Shown here one piece after another: positions 31,501 through 41,248 of a DNA stretch of 64,000 nt. The notes under the pieces are model-generated. The model was not told where the DNA came from. It saw only the letters and a list, made by a program, of their open reading frames with translations, and searched no databases. The DNA lies in the IMG/VR virus record IMGVR_UViG_3300042898_001439, positions 1-64,000 of that record. One strand, given 5' to 3'. Made by a program: the position numbers and the translations under genes. How positions within the stretch are numbered: the first letter of the stretch is position 1; every line of letters starts with the position of its first letter. This DNA is from a virus.

Positions 31501-33929
31501 TACTCAGAATCAACAGCATATCTAGTGTTGTCTTCAATCCACTCTTTTCTCTTTTGCTCAAGTTCCGGACTACCGGGTTGCAAACCATTAGCAATCAATC
31601 CATCAAGATAGTCATTCAATCTTCCCTCAAAGACATCAATCATAGGAATCTGCTCATAGAACTTAGACGACTCCTCTCTGTATTGTCTGTGGAGATTTGC
31701 TTTCTCTAAGTCATTACCAGTCTTCTTGGTTCCATCAGGATATCTCAGTGAGAAAAGATTTGAGTACTGTGACCAAAGTTCTTTAACTCTGTCTTGGTGA
31801 TCTTGATCAACAGAAGTTTTAGATTGATCCAAAGCATCCATTTCATTCTGAACACTCTCTAGAATCTTCTCTCTTTCATATCTAGCTTCTGCACCTAGTT
31901 CACCAGCATCATCATAGATTTTATTCTTTTCGTAAAACTCATTGACATACTCTCTGTGCATGTAATTAGTTTCCCACTGCTGAAGTTCTTTCTTTTTATT
32001 ACGAGCTTCTTTGTTTTTACCTTCTTTGATAAGTTGCTCATACTCAAAGTTTAAGCGAATTCTATCTGCCTCATAGTTCTTAAACTGGTTTAGAAGTTTA
32101 ACAACTTGATACTCTTCAAGCTCTCCTTTGTCATTAACTCTTGTCTTATTGTCTATGAAAGTTAAAACCTTCATAAGCTCAGCAGGATTGCTAGCATCAT
32201 AACCAGCTTTGTCTAACTTAGACATAAGTTCGGTTGACATCTGATTTACCCTGCTTTGAACTTTTACTTGTACATCAATAAGATTATCCTTAAGATATTT
32301 AGCAAAGCCACCAACTATAATATCCGGGTTATTAATGTAGCTTTCAAGGAATGCAGAAAACGCATTAGTATCTCCAAGACTTCCTCTTAGAGTAGCTTTA
32401 ATCTTAGCTCTATCAAAACTAAACTTTTCCAAATCGGCTCTAAGCTTTTTAATCTTTCCAGCTGGAGCATTTGCTTTAATAGCTTTTTCTAGTTCAGCTT
32501 TTATGTTAGACTGAATGTTCTCTGATACAGTCTGAAGAGTATCCCAAAGCAAATCAGCACTTGCCTCAGTGTAAACGTTTACAATGTTTTTTTGAGATCT
32601 CTCAACAATACCCTTAATATTATCAATTAGATTAGCAATCTGTCCTGTGCTACTTAAACCACCTTCACTTAATACATCATTAGCGTGTTCAAGAAGCTTG
32701 TTCCAGTTACTGGTAAGATTATCTAAATAGTAAATCTTTTGAAAAGCTTCTTGAGTATCAAGTTGAGTAAGTTCGTTAATCTCAGTATCAATGAGTTTCA
32801 TCATCGCTTCAATCTTTCTCAAAGCAATAACAAACTGAGTAGCCCTTCTAGAAATAATCTCTGCATCAGCTGCAGCATCATCAATTACAGACTCTAAGCC
32901 AGATACTGTCTTCAGGGTATCTCTAACACCCTGAAGTAATCCTCTACCACTATCTTCGGCAAGTAGTTCTTTGATGAACTTCTGCTTTCCGCTTCTCTGT
33001 ATAGATCTAATCTGAGACGTTACTAGCTGAAAAGTATCCTCAACCGTTTGTACAAGTGCATCATTCTGCACTTTCTCAAGCTCTGCTTTAAGCTTTAGAT
33101 CATTAGCACGGAGATATGCAACATACTCTTCCTCACTAATAGAATCAGTATTGATCTCAAAGTTTTCACTCTTTAGCATCTCTGCCAAATCAGCAATCTT
33201 AGTATCAAGTGTGAGTCTCTCAACTTTTACCTTTCTACCAAACATGTTTCTAAACAGTTGCTTGATAGCATAGAGAACTTTCTGAATAAATCCGTTAGCC
33301 TGGAAGTCTTGTGCAGATACGTTCTTTTGTACAGCACGTACAATTGCCTCCTCAAACTTTAGATCTTGCTCTTCTTCACCATAGAGCTCTTCAACAATAG
33401 CATTAATCTGTGTATCAGCAATAGCTTCAGCTGCCAACCGGTCAAACAATGCTCTGTTTTCATTCTTAATAGCTCTAACTAATGGGTGAATAAACTCGTG
33501 GATTGCATCATCTGCACCAAATGCTCCGTCAAGCAAGTATACTTTACCACCAACAAAGAATGCTTTTTCACCTGACCAAGGATTCTTACTGTTCTTAGTC
33601 AGCTCAATTGCATCATCACCGCTAATAATCTGGTAATCAACTCCAAGCTTTTCTTGAAGGACATCCAAAATTCTAGCAGTAGTACCAGCAACAATAGCTT
33701 TACCACTAGTACCAATATTTAAATCAGGTATAGCTTGAACCGTTTCAAATTTTACAGTACCATCTGAAGACAAAAACTTTATAGTATCTCCTGGAACATA
33801 TGCACGACCTAATTCTTCTGTAGTAAGCAGGTCTCCTTTTTTAGCATAAGCACGGTAAGCTTCAAACTCACCAAGCTTATCTACCATATTAACCCACTCT
33901 TTGGAACTCTTGTTTGGACAAGCAATCAT
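28560..33929 (-). CDS. Giant virion/cargo protein with HExxH protease-like domain (RNA polymerase-linked)
   Basis: The 1,789-residue protein starts MIACPNKSSKEWVNMVDKLG, an N terminus typical of large polyvalent phage proteins. Near residue 144 it has AIHEFIHPLVRAI (H144-E-x-x-H148) with a downstream FEEAIVRAV, a gluzincin-type protease pattern. Much of the rest is predicted coiled coil, Lys/Glu/Gln-rich. The C-terminal third carries LRDLSEGSVLFSPRKVLELE and MNKLQGTYAQFDQP, which I do not assign. By position next to the DFDID protein it corresponds to one of the giant proteins packaged and ejected by crassviruses. Its start overlaps the stop of the next gene. Confidence 0.72.
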   Translation of the reverse strand: MIACPNKSSKEWVNMVDKLGEFEAYRAYAKKGDLLTTEELGRAYVPGDTIKFLSSDGTVKFETVQAIPDLNIGTSGKAIVAGTTARILDVLQEKLGVDYQIISGDDAIELTKNSKNPWSGEKAFFVGGKVYLLDGAFGADDAIHEFIHPLVRAIKNENRALFDRLAAEAIADTQINAIVEELYGEEEQDLKFEEAIVRAVQKNVSAQDFQANGFIQKVLYAIKQLFRNMFGRKVKVERLTLDTKIADLAEMLKSENFEINTDSISEEEYVAYLRANDLKLKAELEKVQNDALVQTVEDTFQLVTSQIRSIQRSGKQKFIKELLAEDSGRGLLQGVRDTLKTVSGLESVIDDAAADAEIISRRATQFVIALRKIEAMMKLIDTEINELTQLDTQEAFQKIYYLDNLTSNWNKLLEHANDVLSEGGLSSTGQIANLIDNIKGIVERSQKNIVNVYTEASADLLWDTLQTVSENIQSNIKAELEKAIKANAPAGKIKKLRADLEKFSFDRAKIKATLRGSLGDTNAFSAFLESYINNPDIIVGGFAKYLKDNLIDVQVKVQSRVNQMSTELMSKLDKAGYDASNPAELMKVLTFIDNKTRVNDKGELEEYQVVKLLNQFKNYEADRIRLNFEYEQLIKEGKNKEARNKKKELQQWETNYMHREYVNEFYEKNKIYDDAGELGAEARYEREKILESVQNEMDALDQSKTSVDQDHQDRVKELWSQYSNLFSLRYPDGTKKTGNDLEKANLHRQYREESSKFYEQIPMIDVFEGRLNDYLDGLIANGLQPGSPELEQKRKEWIEDNTRYAVDSEYYERKQRASSEISQILSKYPGSGQLSKEVSDTYNDIVDLVSGFKDEDGQIVGTDMSDARIEEIKTLQEKAILLRDKLAQVSGLTVSEFDRLQELLEQKEQRELTDEEIDEMSVLLQAKEMSRMTMRDKGRLSALYSELSKLQSKVATDYYVELANEKIQQVRFNNPEMNSVLFKSVNNRTADLLLQPTIVNPLLKASPEFKAWYEANHVQVKRFDYSTGEEVTKYQRLFAWNRNVPAKEFVKTTELSTGEVVQGIPKREFFYARVKDQYRTKKVVGETVDNRGYWLPKTVQQGAIDDKYINQDYEALRKNSPEKFAALESLSKVHLENQLGANKSAKLYLEIPRFRKHNLEFIRTTNLAEKGKEKVGAITSIAKALKSQFVGAADDAEDGYNFTQENFDLVSADMFDNEISGIPVAGKYRLDIDQVSLDVVGSMVKYMASVERQKKLIEINPHVKALQKVLKDPRNGVKDMGKVNRSAYIYRGIISPITKKGESVRAKAIDNLIEREFEGIKFTGLGSESTTIQKVSSTLFGLASFRFFAGNIPSALKNRFGAIIQNNIEAIGGSNFSSKDYTKGKLKGWQVTSEISSQIYKKGPKSLNVQLVEVFDPVQGRFEQKMADLGSRTLLRDLSEGSVLFSPRKVLELEGSMEFFFSMMHGQKIEFTQNGETRMIDYVDAWDIVDGQLTLKEGVDKSWDKGGKNFKLFVNKTHDLMNKLQGTYAQFDQPEAQRYLAFRFVSFLRRYFTSMFMHRFGNRRFNAAGAEVSAGYYKEFGNFFVSLMRGLGQGGFYFTESEKRGALKTVAEIGQLMALTLISTFAFGFDLDDEDKYEKLRKRSGPLQLPGVAESEYEFDLGGWLMNHALYQTMLVQAENRQFIPLPTVAYKGTQYSFGLTDYANLLDASSIVIAPTFGAYGSIINDVMQLAGEDDRAFYGRDMGPFEFQQKGDAKVLNHTAKLVGIKGTTVDPSEGIKTFISIEARNK

Positions 33930-36900
33930 GATTTACAATTCTTAATTAGGTCAAGTACGTCTTGATCAGTTACATCTTGTGTTGTTTGAACAGCCTCTCT
34001 ATATGTAGCACTAGGTGCATTGTTTGTTGGGAGTACACCAAAAGTATTAGTAAACTCCTCAATAAACACAGTGTAGTATTCGGGTTTACCCTCAAATACA
34101 TCTGAGTATAAAGAAGAGTCCATAACAGGTGTCAAACCCTCACTATTAAGATACTGCAATTTCTGGAAAGCTTCTCTAACACTTTCACGGAATTCCTCAA
34201 GGGATACCGCAGATGGTAATTTAAATGAAGCAGCATTTTTAACGTTTCTACCAGCAGCTTCTAAAGTCTTAGCTAGAGGAATAGCATATGCAAACTTGGG
34301 ATTCTTAACTGCAGTTTCTAATGGATTCTTAGCAGTATAGTTAGTAGCGCTGAGAAGTATGTTTGTGCCTTCAATGTAGTTTTGTTGAATAGCACTGTAC
34401 TCCGACAAATAGTTATTTACAGAACTTCTATAGACATATTCTTGAGCACCACTTTCATCAAACTTTACAAACTTTGTGGTTAATCCTTTTAAGTACTCAG
34501 ATATAGATTCACCTTTACTAGCAACAAATTGCTGCATTAAAGATGAGTAATTATTATCTGGTGCAATCTTACCAAGATTGTATTCACCAGAGGTAAATCC
34601 ATTCTGAAGGAATGCTATAGTTGTGAACTGAGAGAAGAAGTCAGATATTTTCTTATTTTCTTTAGCATCAGATACCTTTTGTATAGATGGATCAGCAAGA
34701 GCCACGAGATTATCATGATAAGAATCCAGAACTTCGGCCTCAGTAATTCTAGTAGATAGCTTGAGTCTGTCAATACCATTTGTTCTATTAAACACCAAAT
34801 CATCTAGTACTGGGTACTGACTGGTTAATTCAGGATGCTTTTCTACAATACTAGTAAAAGTGCTAGCATAGCTTCTTGCTTCATCTGAAGAAGAGAACAT
34901 GTACCAAAGATTGTTTGAGTTTCTTAGTGCAGCATCTCTAAGCTTAGCCTCATACTGCTCTTGAGTCTCGGTCTCCAACTTTGTTGTAATAGATCTTAAG
35001 TACTCTCTTTCAAGAGTAAAGTTGTAATACTGATCAAAGCTATTCTTACCATTAATGGTTTTGAAGTTAAAAGCAGAAGGATTAACTCTTGCTCTATCAA
35101 ACTTAGTAAGACTAGTATTTATATTCTGAAGATCTCTTCTAAGTTGTGCAGGGTCTACATAAAGAATACCATTCTTTATAGTAGCACCAGCCTCTAGAGA
35201 TACTTTCTGAATTGGTAATCCCTTATATTCTTTAGTAGAAAGGTCTGCTCCCAGTAGTGCTTCTTGGTAAACAGCGGTAAATATTTGAGACAAAGCATTT
35301 GAAATACCTGACTCTTTGTTTTCTGCAAAAGCAAATGTCTTAGTAATAAAATCTACTACTGCAGGGTTGTTTCTTATTGCAAAGAAATCCCAAGCTTCTT
35401 TTTGAGAATACGACGCTTTTGCAAAACTCTTTAAGATCTTATTACCGTAGTATTTAGAAGCAGTTTCTTCCGGAACAATATTATATCTACCACCAGCAAG
35501 TGCTTTCTGAACATTACCCTCTCTAAGATTTAGAGCAAAAGAATTGTTAAATGTGCTTGTATCAAAGTTTGAAGAAAGCTTTAGACCTGTAATATCATCA
35601 CTAACAGCCTCAAGTTGTAAGAAGTGAGCAAATGCTTCTAATTGTAATTGATCTGAAGCAGCACCAGTAGACAGTTCTGTAAGTTCACTTTCTGAAAATG
35701 ATTTATTATTTCTTTCTTTTTTCAAAAAGTTAAGAGCGCTATTCAAATAATCAAGCTTTCCGGAGCTAGCTTTTGCAGCCGCAGTAGCCCTTCTTCTTGT
35801 TTTAGTAGTTGCTGCTGTAAGATTAAAGGGAGAAGTTTGTAGTTTAAACTCTTCTACATATGACTTTACAAGAGGATTAGAAACAAAGTTTATAGCTTGT
35901 CTTAAAGGAACTCCAGCTCCAAGCATAAACAATAAAACCGGACCCGCAATATTATTACCCTGAACTTCAAAAATCCAAGCATCTTTTTCTACGTCTACCC
36001 AACCATTCATAAGCTGAGCAATGATATCACCAATACTTTCTTTTTGCATAGTTCTAAGTCTATCCATTACAATAGCACCATCTTCAGAATTATGCGGAAG
36101 TAAAATATTATTATCAAATTCAAACTTTTTCGCACCTAGCGAATATTGTATTTTTAAAGAAAGTTTAAATCCTGTTCTATTCATTACAGTATTATTGGTA
36201 TTATCTACTGCAGCAATACCTAATACCATTTTGCCCACCCCGTTACTTTCGTGTTTATTAAGATTGTAACCAACCTCAATAATTTTAAGAGGAGAATTGC
36301 TCCAGTTAAACTTCTTGTTGTAACCCTTTGCAGCAAACTCATCAGCAATAGGTTTAACCATGTCTGTTGCGTTAGGTCTGATAAGGTTTACAAAGTTTTC
36401 TGGAGATTCAAGAATCTCAACTACACTCTGAATAATATTATTCTCTACCCCCTCGATAGTTTCCTCTGACAGATCTAGTATTAGCTCTCCGTTCTTAACC
36501 TTGATATTAGGCATCATAACGGTAAGCTTGTCAATATCAAAGTCACCACCAGATTTAGTTGTAATCTCGTAGGGTAGTACAATACTGATACCACTCTCTT
36601 CGGGTAAGAACTCTGCAACCTGCATAAACTCCATAGAATTGTGACCCTGTACTGGAATACGTACAGCAATCATCTGAAGCATCTCTTTATAAAGAACGTT
36701 GAATGAGGTCTTTTTAATCATCTCATTCAATCTTTCAAGAGTACCGATCTCTTTACCGTCATTGTGGTTAAGCTTCAACAGCTCCTTAAATCTACCCTGC
36801 AAAGCAATCTTAACCTCCATAGGTTCTGTAATGTCACCAGCTTTACGGTAGAACTTAAGTTTAGACTCACCCTCAGTACCAATCTTTTCAAAACCAACAC

Positions 36901-39900
36901 CAGATACTTGTACGAGTGATTCACCGTTTACCTTAGTGCGGATAACCTCGTTAGCCACAATAGAATAAAGAGCTTTTTCAATCTCGTTTGCAGCTAGAGA
37001 AAAGTCAAGAGCTGATTTTAAATTACCGTTTCCAGCTTGCTCTACATAATCTACAACATGCTGAGGAAGCTGACGCTGCTCCAGCTTTTGCTTTAAATAA
37101 GTAAGAAGCTTGCTTGTATCTGTAACAGTGTAGCTACCATTTTCTTTTGCAATACCAATCTCAGTGTAGAGTTTCTCAAGCTTAAGCGTAACCTGCTTTT
37201 CAACAAGTGCTTCATATTGATCTACAAGTCTTTCTGCATTCTTAGATACCGGCTTACCACCATCATACATATACTGAAGAATAAGCTTTCTCAACTGAGT
37301 AGAGAATCTAACTTCTTCTTTAAATGAATCAGAAATATTTACCTGATCTTTCAAGAACGGTAGGTGAACCTGATATGTATTGAGCGGACCCTCTACAAAC
37401 TTGCCATCAGCATCTACAAACTTTGTTGCAGGCTTACCATCGGCAAGCTTACTACCAGACTTAAATGTCACATAGTGCACATTCTGTCTAACCATCTGAT
37501 TATGCAATTGCTCAAGGTTAGTACCTTTTACAACGGAGGGAACCAGTGGGAATAGTGAGAACTTATGAAAAGCGTATACAGCAAGATTAGAAGTTTGGAT
37601 AGGTCCAAAGTACTGATACTTTAAAGGAGGGAATGTTTTAAGAATCTTATTAGGATCTACAGCCTCACCGTTAGCAATCTTTTTATAAAGATCTTCTTGT
37701 TGTGGTGACCACTTACCAAGAAGTTGTCTTGAAGCTTTATAAAAATCAAAGCTAATGTAACCCTGACCATCAGCAGCGTTGGTTTCTTTATACCCGTCAA
37801 GATATTTAGTATCAAGACCTGCAGCTTCAAATGCTTTTGTATATTCAGCAAATAGCTTAGGATTTGATTCTTCCATATTCTGAATCAAATCTTCAAGTAC
37901 GGCAACGTTTAACACACCATCAAAGGGGTTAATAGTAAAGCCTTCTTGTGCTGCTAGTCCTTTTGCATATTGGAATCCTGTTCTTGTTACATGATCAAAT
38001 GCTTTCTTGTTCATTGTATGAACATCACCGGTAGAAGCTACACCAGCATTACGCTTGTGGAAGTCATCTTTTGCATGATTGTACAGTGCAGCATCACCAT
38101 AAAGAATAGGTAATACTTCAAGATTATGAATAAGAGCATTAGCAGTATAAGCAGCTACTGCTACATCATTACTAACACCGGCAAGATTTCTAAGACTCTC
38201 TGATTTAAATGGAAGACGAGCAAAGATTTCTTTATTATTATTTATCTGACCAACAACATACTTTGCCAAAGCTTGATTAATCTTTTCAGATAGCTCCGTA
38301 TTAGCGTTAATCTGAGAAAGAATATCTCTATTATAGTCAAGAGCCATAAGCTCGTCCTTAGAGTCTTTAAGAATATCACCAAACAAAGTAAGATCTTTTG
38401 CTTTATCTGTGTAACCTGGAATATCTACATCCTGATTAATAACTGTAAGAGCTCGTGTTACTTCATTAGCAACATGCTGTTTCATTAAGTCAACAGTAGC
38501 CTTGATACCACGATCATCAGCAAATCTATTTATATCTACGTAAAGATGTGGGTTGTTTGTATTGTACTTAGTACTCAATCTAGCACCTTTAACTGCATAA
38601 GCACTGGATTTAGAAGCATGACGCATAAGCTCCATATCACCGGAGCTAAGCATTGCATTCATATCATAGATAAACTTGCTGTAAGGATCAAGAGCTGTTG
38701 TAGATATACCTGTAGATCTATCACTATCAATAAGCTTTACACCATTGAAGTTAGAAAGCTCAAGCTTTCCTCCAGGTATTCTCTCACCAAACTTAACTCT
38801 TACTGTTTCACCAGTAGCGGGATTTCTGTACGACGTAAACTCCTTGGTGATATCAAGATTAAATACAGATCCTAAGATGTGGTTACCCTTAAGCATAGGA
38901 TTCTTTGTAATATCCCAGCTTGCCATATGTGGCATCTTAACGATATCTTGGTAAGTCAACTCAGGATTGTTAATCATAGAAACAATCTGAGTAATAGTAT
39001 TATTCAGAGAGTATTCATTCTGAGGATTGTTCTCAGCGTTAAGAACTTGACCCATCAAAGCTTTATCAGAAGAAAGTCTTCTGTAATCTAATAGGTCATT
39101 AATAAGCTTAGCATTACTCTCAAGCTCAAGATCTTTTCTAGTCTGCTTTAGAGTTGATACAGAATTAGCAATACCAGTAAACTCCGGTGACTTAGAATCT
39201 TTAGCGTAGATCTTATTGAGTGCAGGACGCAAGTAAGTATTTACTCTATTAGTAAACTTCTTTAGATCTTCTCTAACAATAGCAGTGTCATCAAAGTAAA
39301 TACCAATTGCCTGAAGGTAATCGTATACGTTTGCATGTGTTACAGCTTTAAAGTCTTGATTGAGTTTTGTTACATTCAAGACAGTACCTGCACTAGTCTT
39401 AGTTACATAAGGATTTACTTCTCCACTAATCGTTTGACCAAGAGTAAACAGTCTATGCCACTCTCTTTCTACCTTTTTATTATCACCAATAGCACGACCA
39501 AAAGTCTCAAGAGTTTTACCCTCAGCTTTAGTAACAGTCATTTCCTTAATAGGAATCTCGTACTTATTAAATGTCTGGTAGAACTTTGTCCACATAGATA
39601 GACCAGCATCGCTAACAATAACTAAAGGATCTCCAAGCTTATCCGCAACTTGGTTTAGCATAGAGTTTTTAGAAGACTTGAGAATCTCATACATCTTCTG
39701 CTCATTGTAACCCTTACCTGATACAGCTTTGGCTACTTTCTTAAATACTTCTTCTCCGCTATAGAGTTTAGGTAGACCAAAGTAATTCGTCGTATCAGCT
39801 TTAATACTGCGAAGAGTGTACATAATTACCGGATCCGCATAATCAACCAGTGTACCTTCAGTTCCAGATCTATCTTGAAGCTGAGTGTAGTCCATTGTGT

Positions 39901-41248
39901 CATTCTCATCAATATCAAGAATATCAGCAACAGACTTTGCAGTAATCTTAAAATCAAGATACTTACTACGCTTCTTATGGTATGCAATCGTACCGGTAGC
40001 ACCACGCTTGGATGCAGAAACTACATCACCATAGTTATTAATAGCAAAGTCAAGAGCATTTAGTTTTTCAATTAGTTGCTCTCTTTCAATTGGATCAATT
40101 GTAGCTTCTACTCCTGCAGCTACTGCACTGCGTACAGCTTTTAAACCTGACAGAGCTACATCATACACAGACTTAAGAGTTTCTTCTGTAGAGAAGAGTA
40201 CGCTTACAGGTAGATTGTTTTTATCAAGAGCTTCAGAGATGAAGTAATCAATTGCCTCAACCACAGCCAAAGACTGAGTAGAAGTCAAAGATGTTTGCTT
40301 GTCTTCAATTCCGGTTAAACCTTTATTAAGAAGACCAAACTGTACATTATCAAGAGACGGTTTAAGATTTAAGGTATGACCCTTATAAAGGTTATCATAC
40401 ATCTCTTGTATACTAACAAGAGCAGTCTGCTTGCTGAGAGCTTCTCTTGCAGATACTCCGCCAAAGAGTTGCTTCAAGAATCTAAGAAGCTTTCTAAAAA
40501 TTGTATTTCTTTCTGGACGCTTACCAAGTACAAGCTTACCATCAGACAAAAGATATTTTCTAAAATCTTCTGCAAGTGTTTCTTCTACCTGAAAATCGGT
40601 AAGCTTAGAACCAAGAACCTTTCTTGCTTCATTGTATAGAGCTTGCTTCTGACCTTTTGTAAGATATAACTGGCTGAATCCGTGAAAAGCTTCGTGGTAG
40701 ATATCAGTGTAGTTAGCACCATGAAATAGTGTGATACCATACTGAGTCCACTGTGCAAACGCATTACTGTTTACCACATTGAATGCTTCTTGCAAACCAA
40801 TGTTCTTACTCAGAGGGCTTTTATCCCACCATTCTTTAGCAGCTTTTACCTGATCTACAGTAGCTTGGTTATCATTACCCTTAAGCTTAAAGAGATACCA
40901 ATCGTCATAAGTAATACCGGAACGCTCTGCATCTTGACGTTGAACATTTCTAGCATCTTCACGCTCTTCATACTTTCTAAAGACACGATCTACAAATGCC
41001 GGATCGGGTGTAATGTCAATGTACTTCTGACCATTATCCTCAAATGCAATCTTTGCAGCTTTACCACCAAACAAGTCATTGATTTGGTTTACAGCTTTAG
41101 CTATAGCATTACTTTTTTGTCCTGCCTGATTAATACCAATATAAGTAATAGAATTAGTAGACTCTAGATATTCTCTAGCGCTTTCCTTGATTCTTTTTAC
41201 AAATTCAATCCGGATACTCTCCTCAATATCAAGCGAACATAGTCTCAT
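33926..41248 (-). CDS. Crassvirus virion RNA polymerase (DFDID) with N-terminal HExxH domain
   Basis: In this 2,440-residue protein, GGDFDIDKLTVMMPN places the catalytic DFDID triad of acidic residues at about 1569-1573. This is the hallmark of the single-chain crAss RNA polymerase, related to the two-barrel core of cellular enzymes and QDE-1. It is preceded by the conserved IAVRIPVQGHNSMEFMQV. The N terminus contains YHEAFHGFSQLYL (H185-E-x-x-H189) with a later EETLAEDF, a metallopeptidase-type motif, so it may self-process or cleave neighbours. In phage phi14:2 the homologue is packaged and transcribes early genes. It overlaps the next genes as TAATG. Confidence 0.93.
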   Translation of the reverse strand: MRLCSLDIEESIRIEFVKRIKESAREYLESTNSITYIGINQAGQKSNAIAKAVNQINDLFGGKAAKIAFEDNGQKYIDITPDPAFVDRVFRKYEEREDARNVQRQDAERSGITYDDWYLFKLKGNDNQATVDQVKAAKEWWDKSPLSKNIGLQEAFNVVNSNAFAQWTQYGITLFHGANYTDIYHEAFHGFSQLYLTKGQKQALYNEARKVLGSKLTDFQVEETLAEDFRKYLLSDGKLVLGKRPERNTIFRKLLRFLKQLFGGVSAREALSKQTALVSIQEMYDNLYKGHTLNLKPSLDNVQFGLLNKGLTGIEDKQTSLTSTQSLAVVEAIDYFISEALDKNNLPVSVLFSTEETLKSVYDVALSGLKAVRSAVAAGVEATIDPIEREQLIEKLNALDFAINNYGDVVSASKRGATGTIAYHKKRSKYLDFKITAKSVADILDIDENDTMDYTQLQDRSGTEGTLVDYADPVIMYTLRSIKADTTNYFGLPKLYSGEEVFKKVAKAVSGKGYNEQKMYEILKSSKNSMLNQVADKLGDPLVIVSDAGLSMWTKFYQTFNKYEIPIKEMTVTKAEGKTLETFGRAIGDNKKVEREWHRLFTLGQTISGEVNPYVTKTSAGTVLNVTKLNQDFKAVTHANVYDYLQAIGIYFDDTAIVREDLKKFTNRVNTYLRPALNKIYAKDSKSPEFTGIANSVSTLKQTRKDLELESNAKLINDLLDYRRLSSDKALMGQVLNAENNPQNEYSLNNTITQIVSMINNPELTYQDIVKMPHMASWDITKNPMLKGNHILGSVFNLDITKEFTSYRNPATGETVRVKFGERIPGGKLELSNFNGVKLIDSDRSTGISTTALDPYSKFIYDMNAMLSSGDMELMRHASKSSAYAVKGARLSTKYNTNNPHLYVDINRFADDRGIKATVDLMKQHVANEVTRALTVINQDVDIPGYTDKAKDLTLFGDILKDSKDELMALDYNRDILSQINANTELSEKINQALAKYVVGQINNNKEIFARLPFKSESLRNLAGVSNDVAVAAYTANALIHNLEVLPILYGDAALYNHAKDDFHKRNAGVASTGDVHTMNKKAFDHVTRTGFQYAKGLAAQEGFTINPFDGVLNVAVLEDLIQNMEESNPKLFAEYTKAFEAAGLDTKYLDGYKETNAADGQGYISFDFYKASRQLLGKWSPQQEDLYKKIANGEAVDPNKILKTFPPLKYQYFGPIQTSNLAVYAFHKFSLFPLVPSVVKGTNLEQLHNQMVRQNVHYVTFKSGSKLADGKPATKFVDADGKFVEGPLNTYQVHLPFLKDQVNISDSFKEEVRFSTQLRKLILQYMYDGGKPVSKNAERLVDQYEALVEKQVTLKLEKLYTEIGIAKENGSYTVTDTSKLLTYLKQKLEQRQLPQHVVDYVEQAGNGNLKSALDFSLAANEIEKALYSIVANEVIRTKVNGESLVQVSGVGFEKIGTEGESKLKFYRKAGDITEPMEVKIALQGRFKELLKLNHNDGKEIGTLERLNEMIKKTSFNVLYKEMLQMIAVRIPVQGHNSMEFMQVAEFLPEESGISIVLPYEITTKSGGDFDIDKLTVMMPNIKVKNGELILDLSEETIEGVENNIIQSVVEILESPENFVNLIRPNATDMVKPIADEFAAKGYNKKFNWSNSPLKIIEVGYNLNKHESNGVGKMVLGIAAVDNTNNTVMNRTGFKLSLKIQYSLGAKKFEFDNNILLPHNSEDGAIVMDRLRTMQKESIGDIIAQLMNGWVDVEKDAWIFEVQGNNIAGPVLLFMLGAGVPLRQAINFVSNPLVKSYVEEFKLQTSPFNLTAATTKTRRRATAAAKASSGKLDYLNSALNFLKKERNNKSFSESELTELSTGAASDQLQLEAFAHFLQLEAVSDDITGLKLSSNFDTSTFNNSFALNLREGNVQKALAGGRYNIVPEETASKYYGNKILKSFAKASYSQKEAWDFFAIRNNPAVVDFITKTFAFAENKESGISNALSQIFTAVYQEALLGADLSTKEYKGLPIQKVSLEAGATIKNGILYVDPAQLRRDLQNINTSLTKFDRARVNPSAFNFKTINGKNSFDQYYNFTLEREYLRSITTKLETETQEQYEAKLRDAALRNSNNLWYMFSSSDEARSYASTFTSIVEKHPELTSQYPVLDDLVFNRTNGIDRLKLSTRITEAEVLDSYHDNLVALADPSIQKVSDAKENKKISDFFSQFTTIAFLQNGFTSGEYNLGKIAPDNNYSSLMQQFVASKGESISEYLKGLTTKFVKFDESGAQEYVYRSSVNNYLSEYSAIQQNYIEGTNILLSATNYTAKNPLETAVKNPKFAYAIPLAKTLEAAGRNVKNAASFKLPSAVSLEEFRESVREAFQKLQYLNSEGLTPVMDSSLYSDVFEGKPEYYTVFIEEFTNTFGVLPTNNAPSATYREAVQTTQDVTDQDVLDLIKNCKS

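Noticed and set aside
40790-41167. 125-residue + strand open frame
   Set aside because: It lies antisense within the RNA polymerase gene and has a Leu/Ile/Ser-rich shadow composition.
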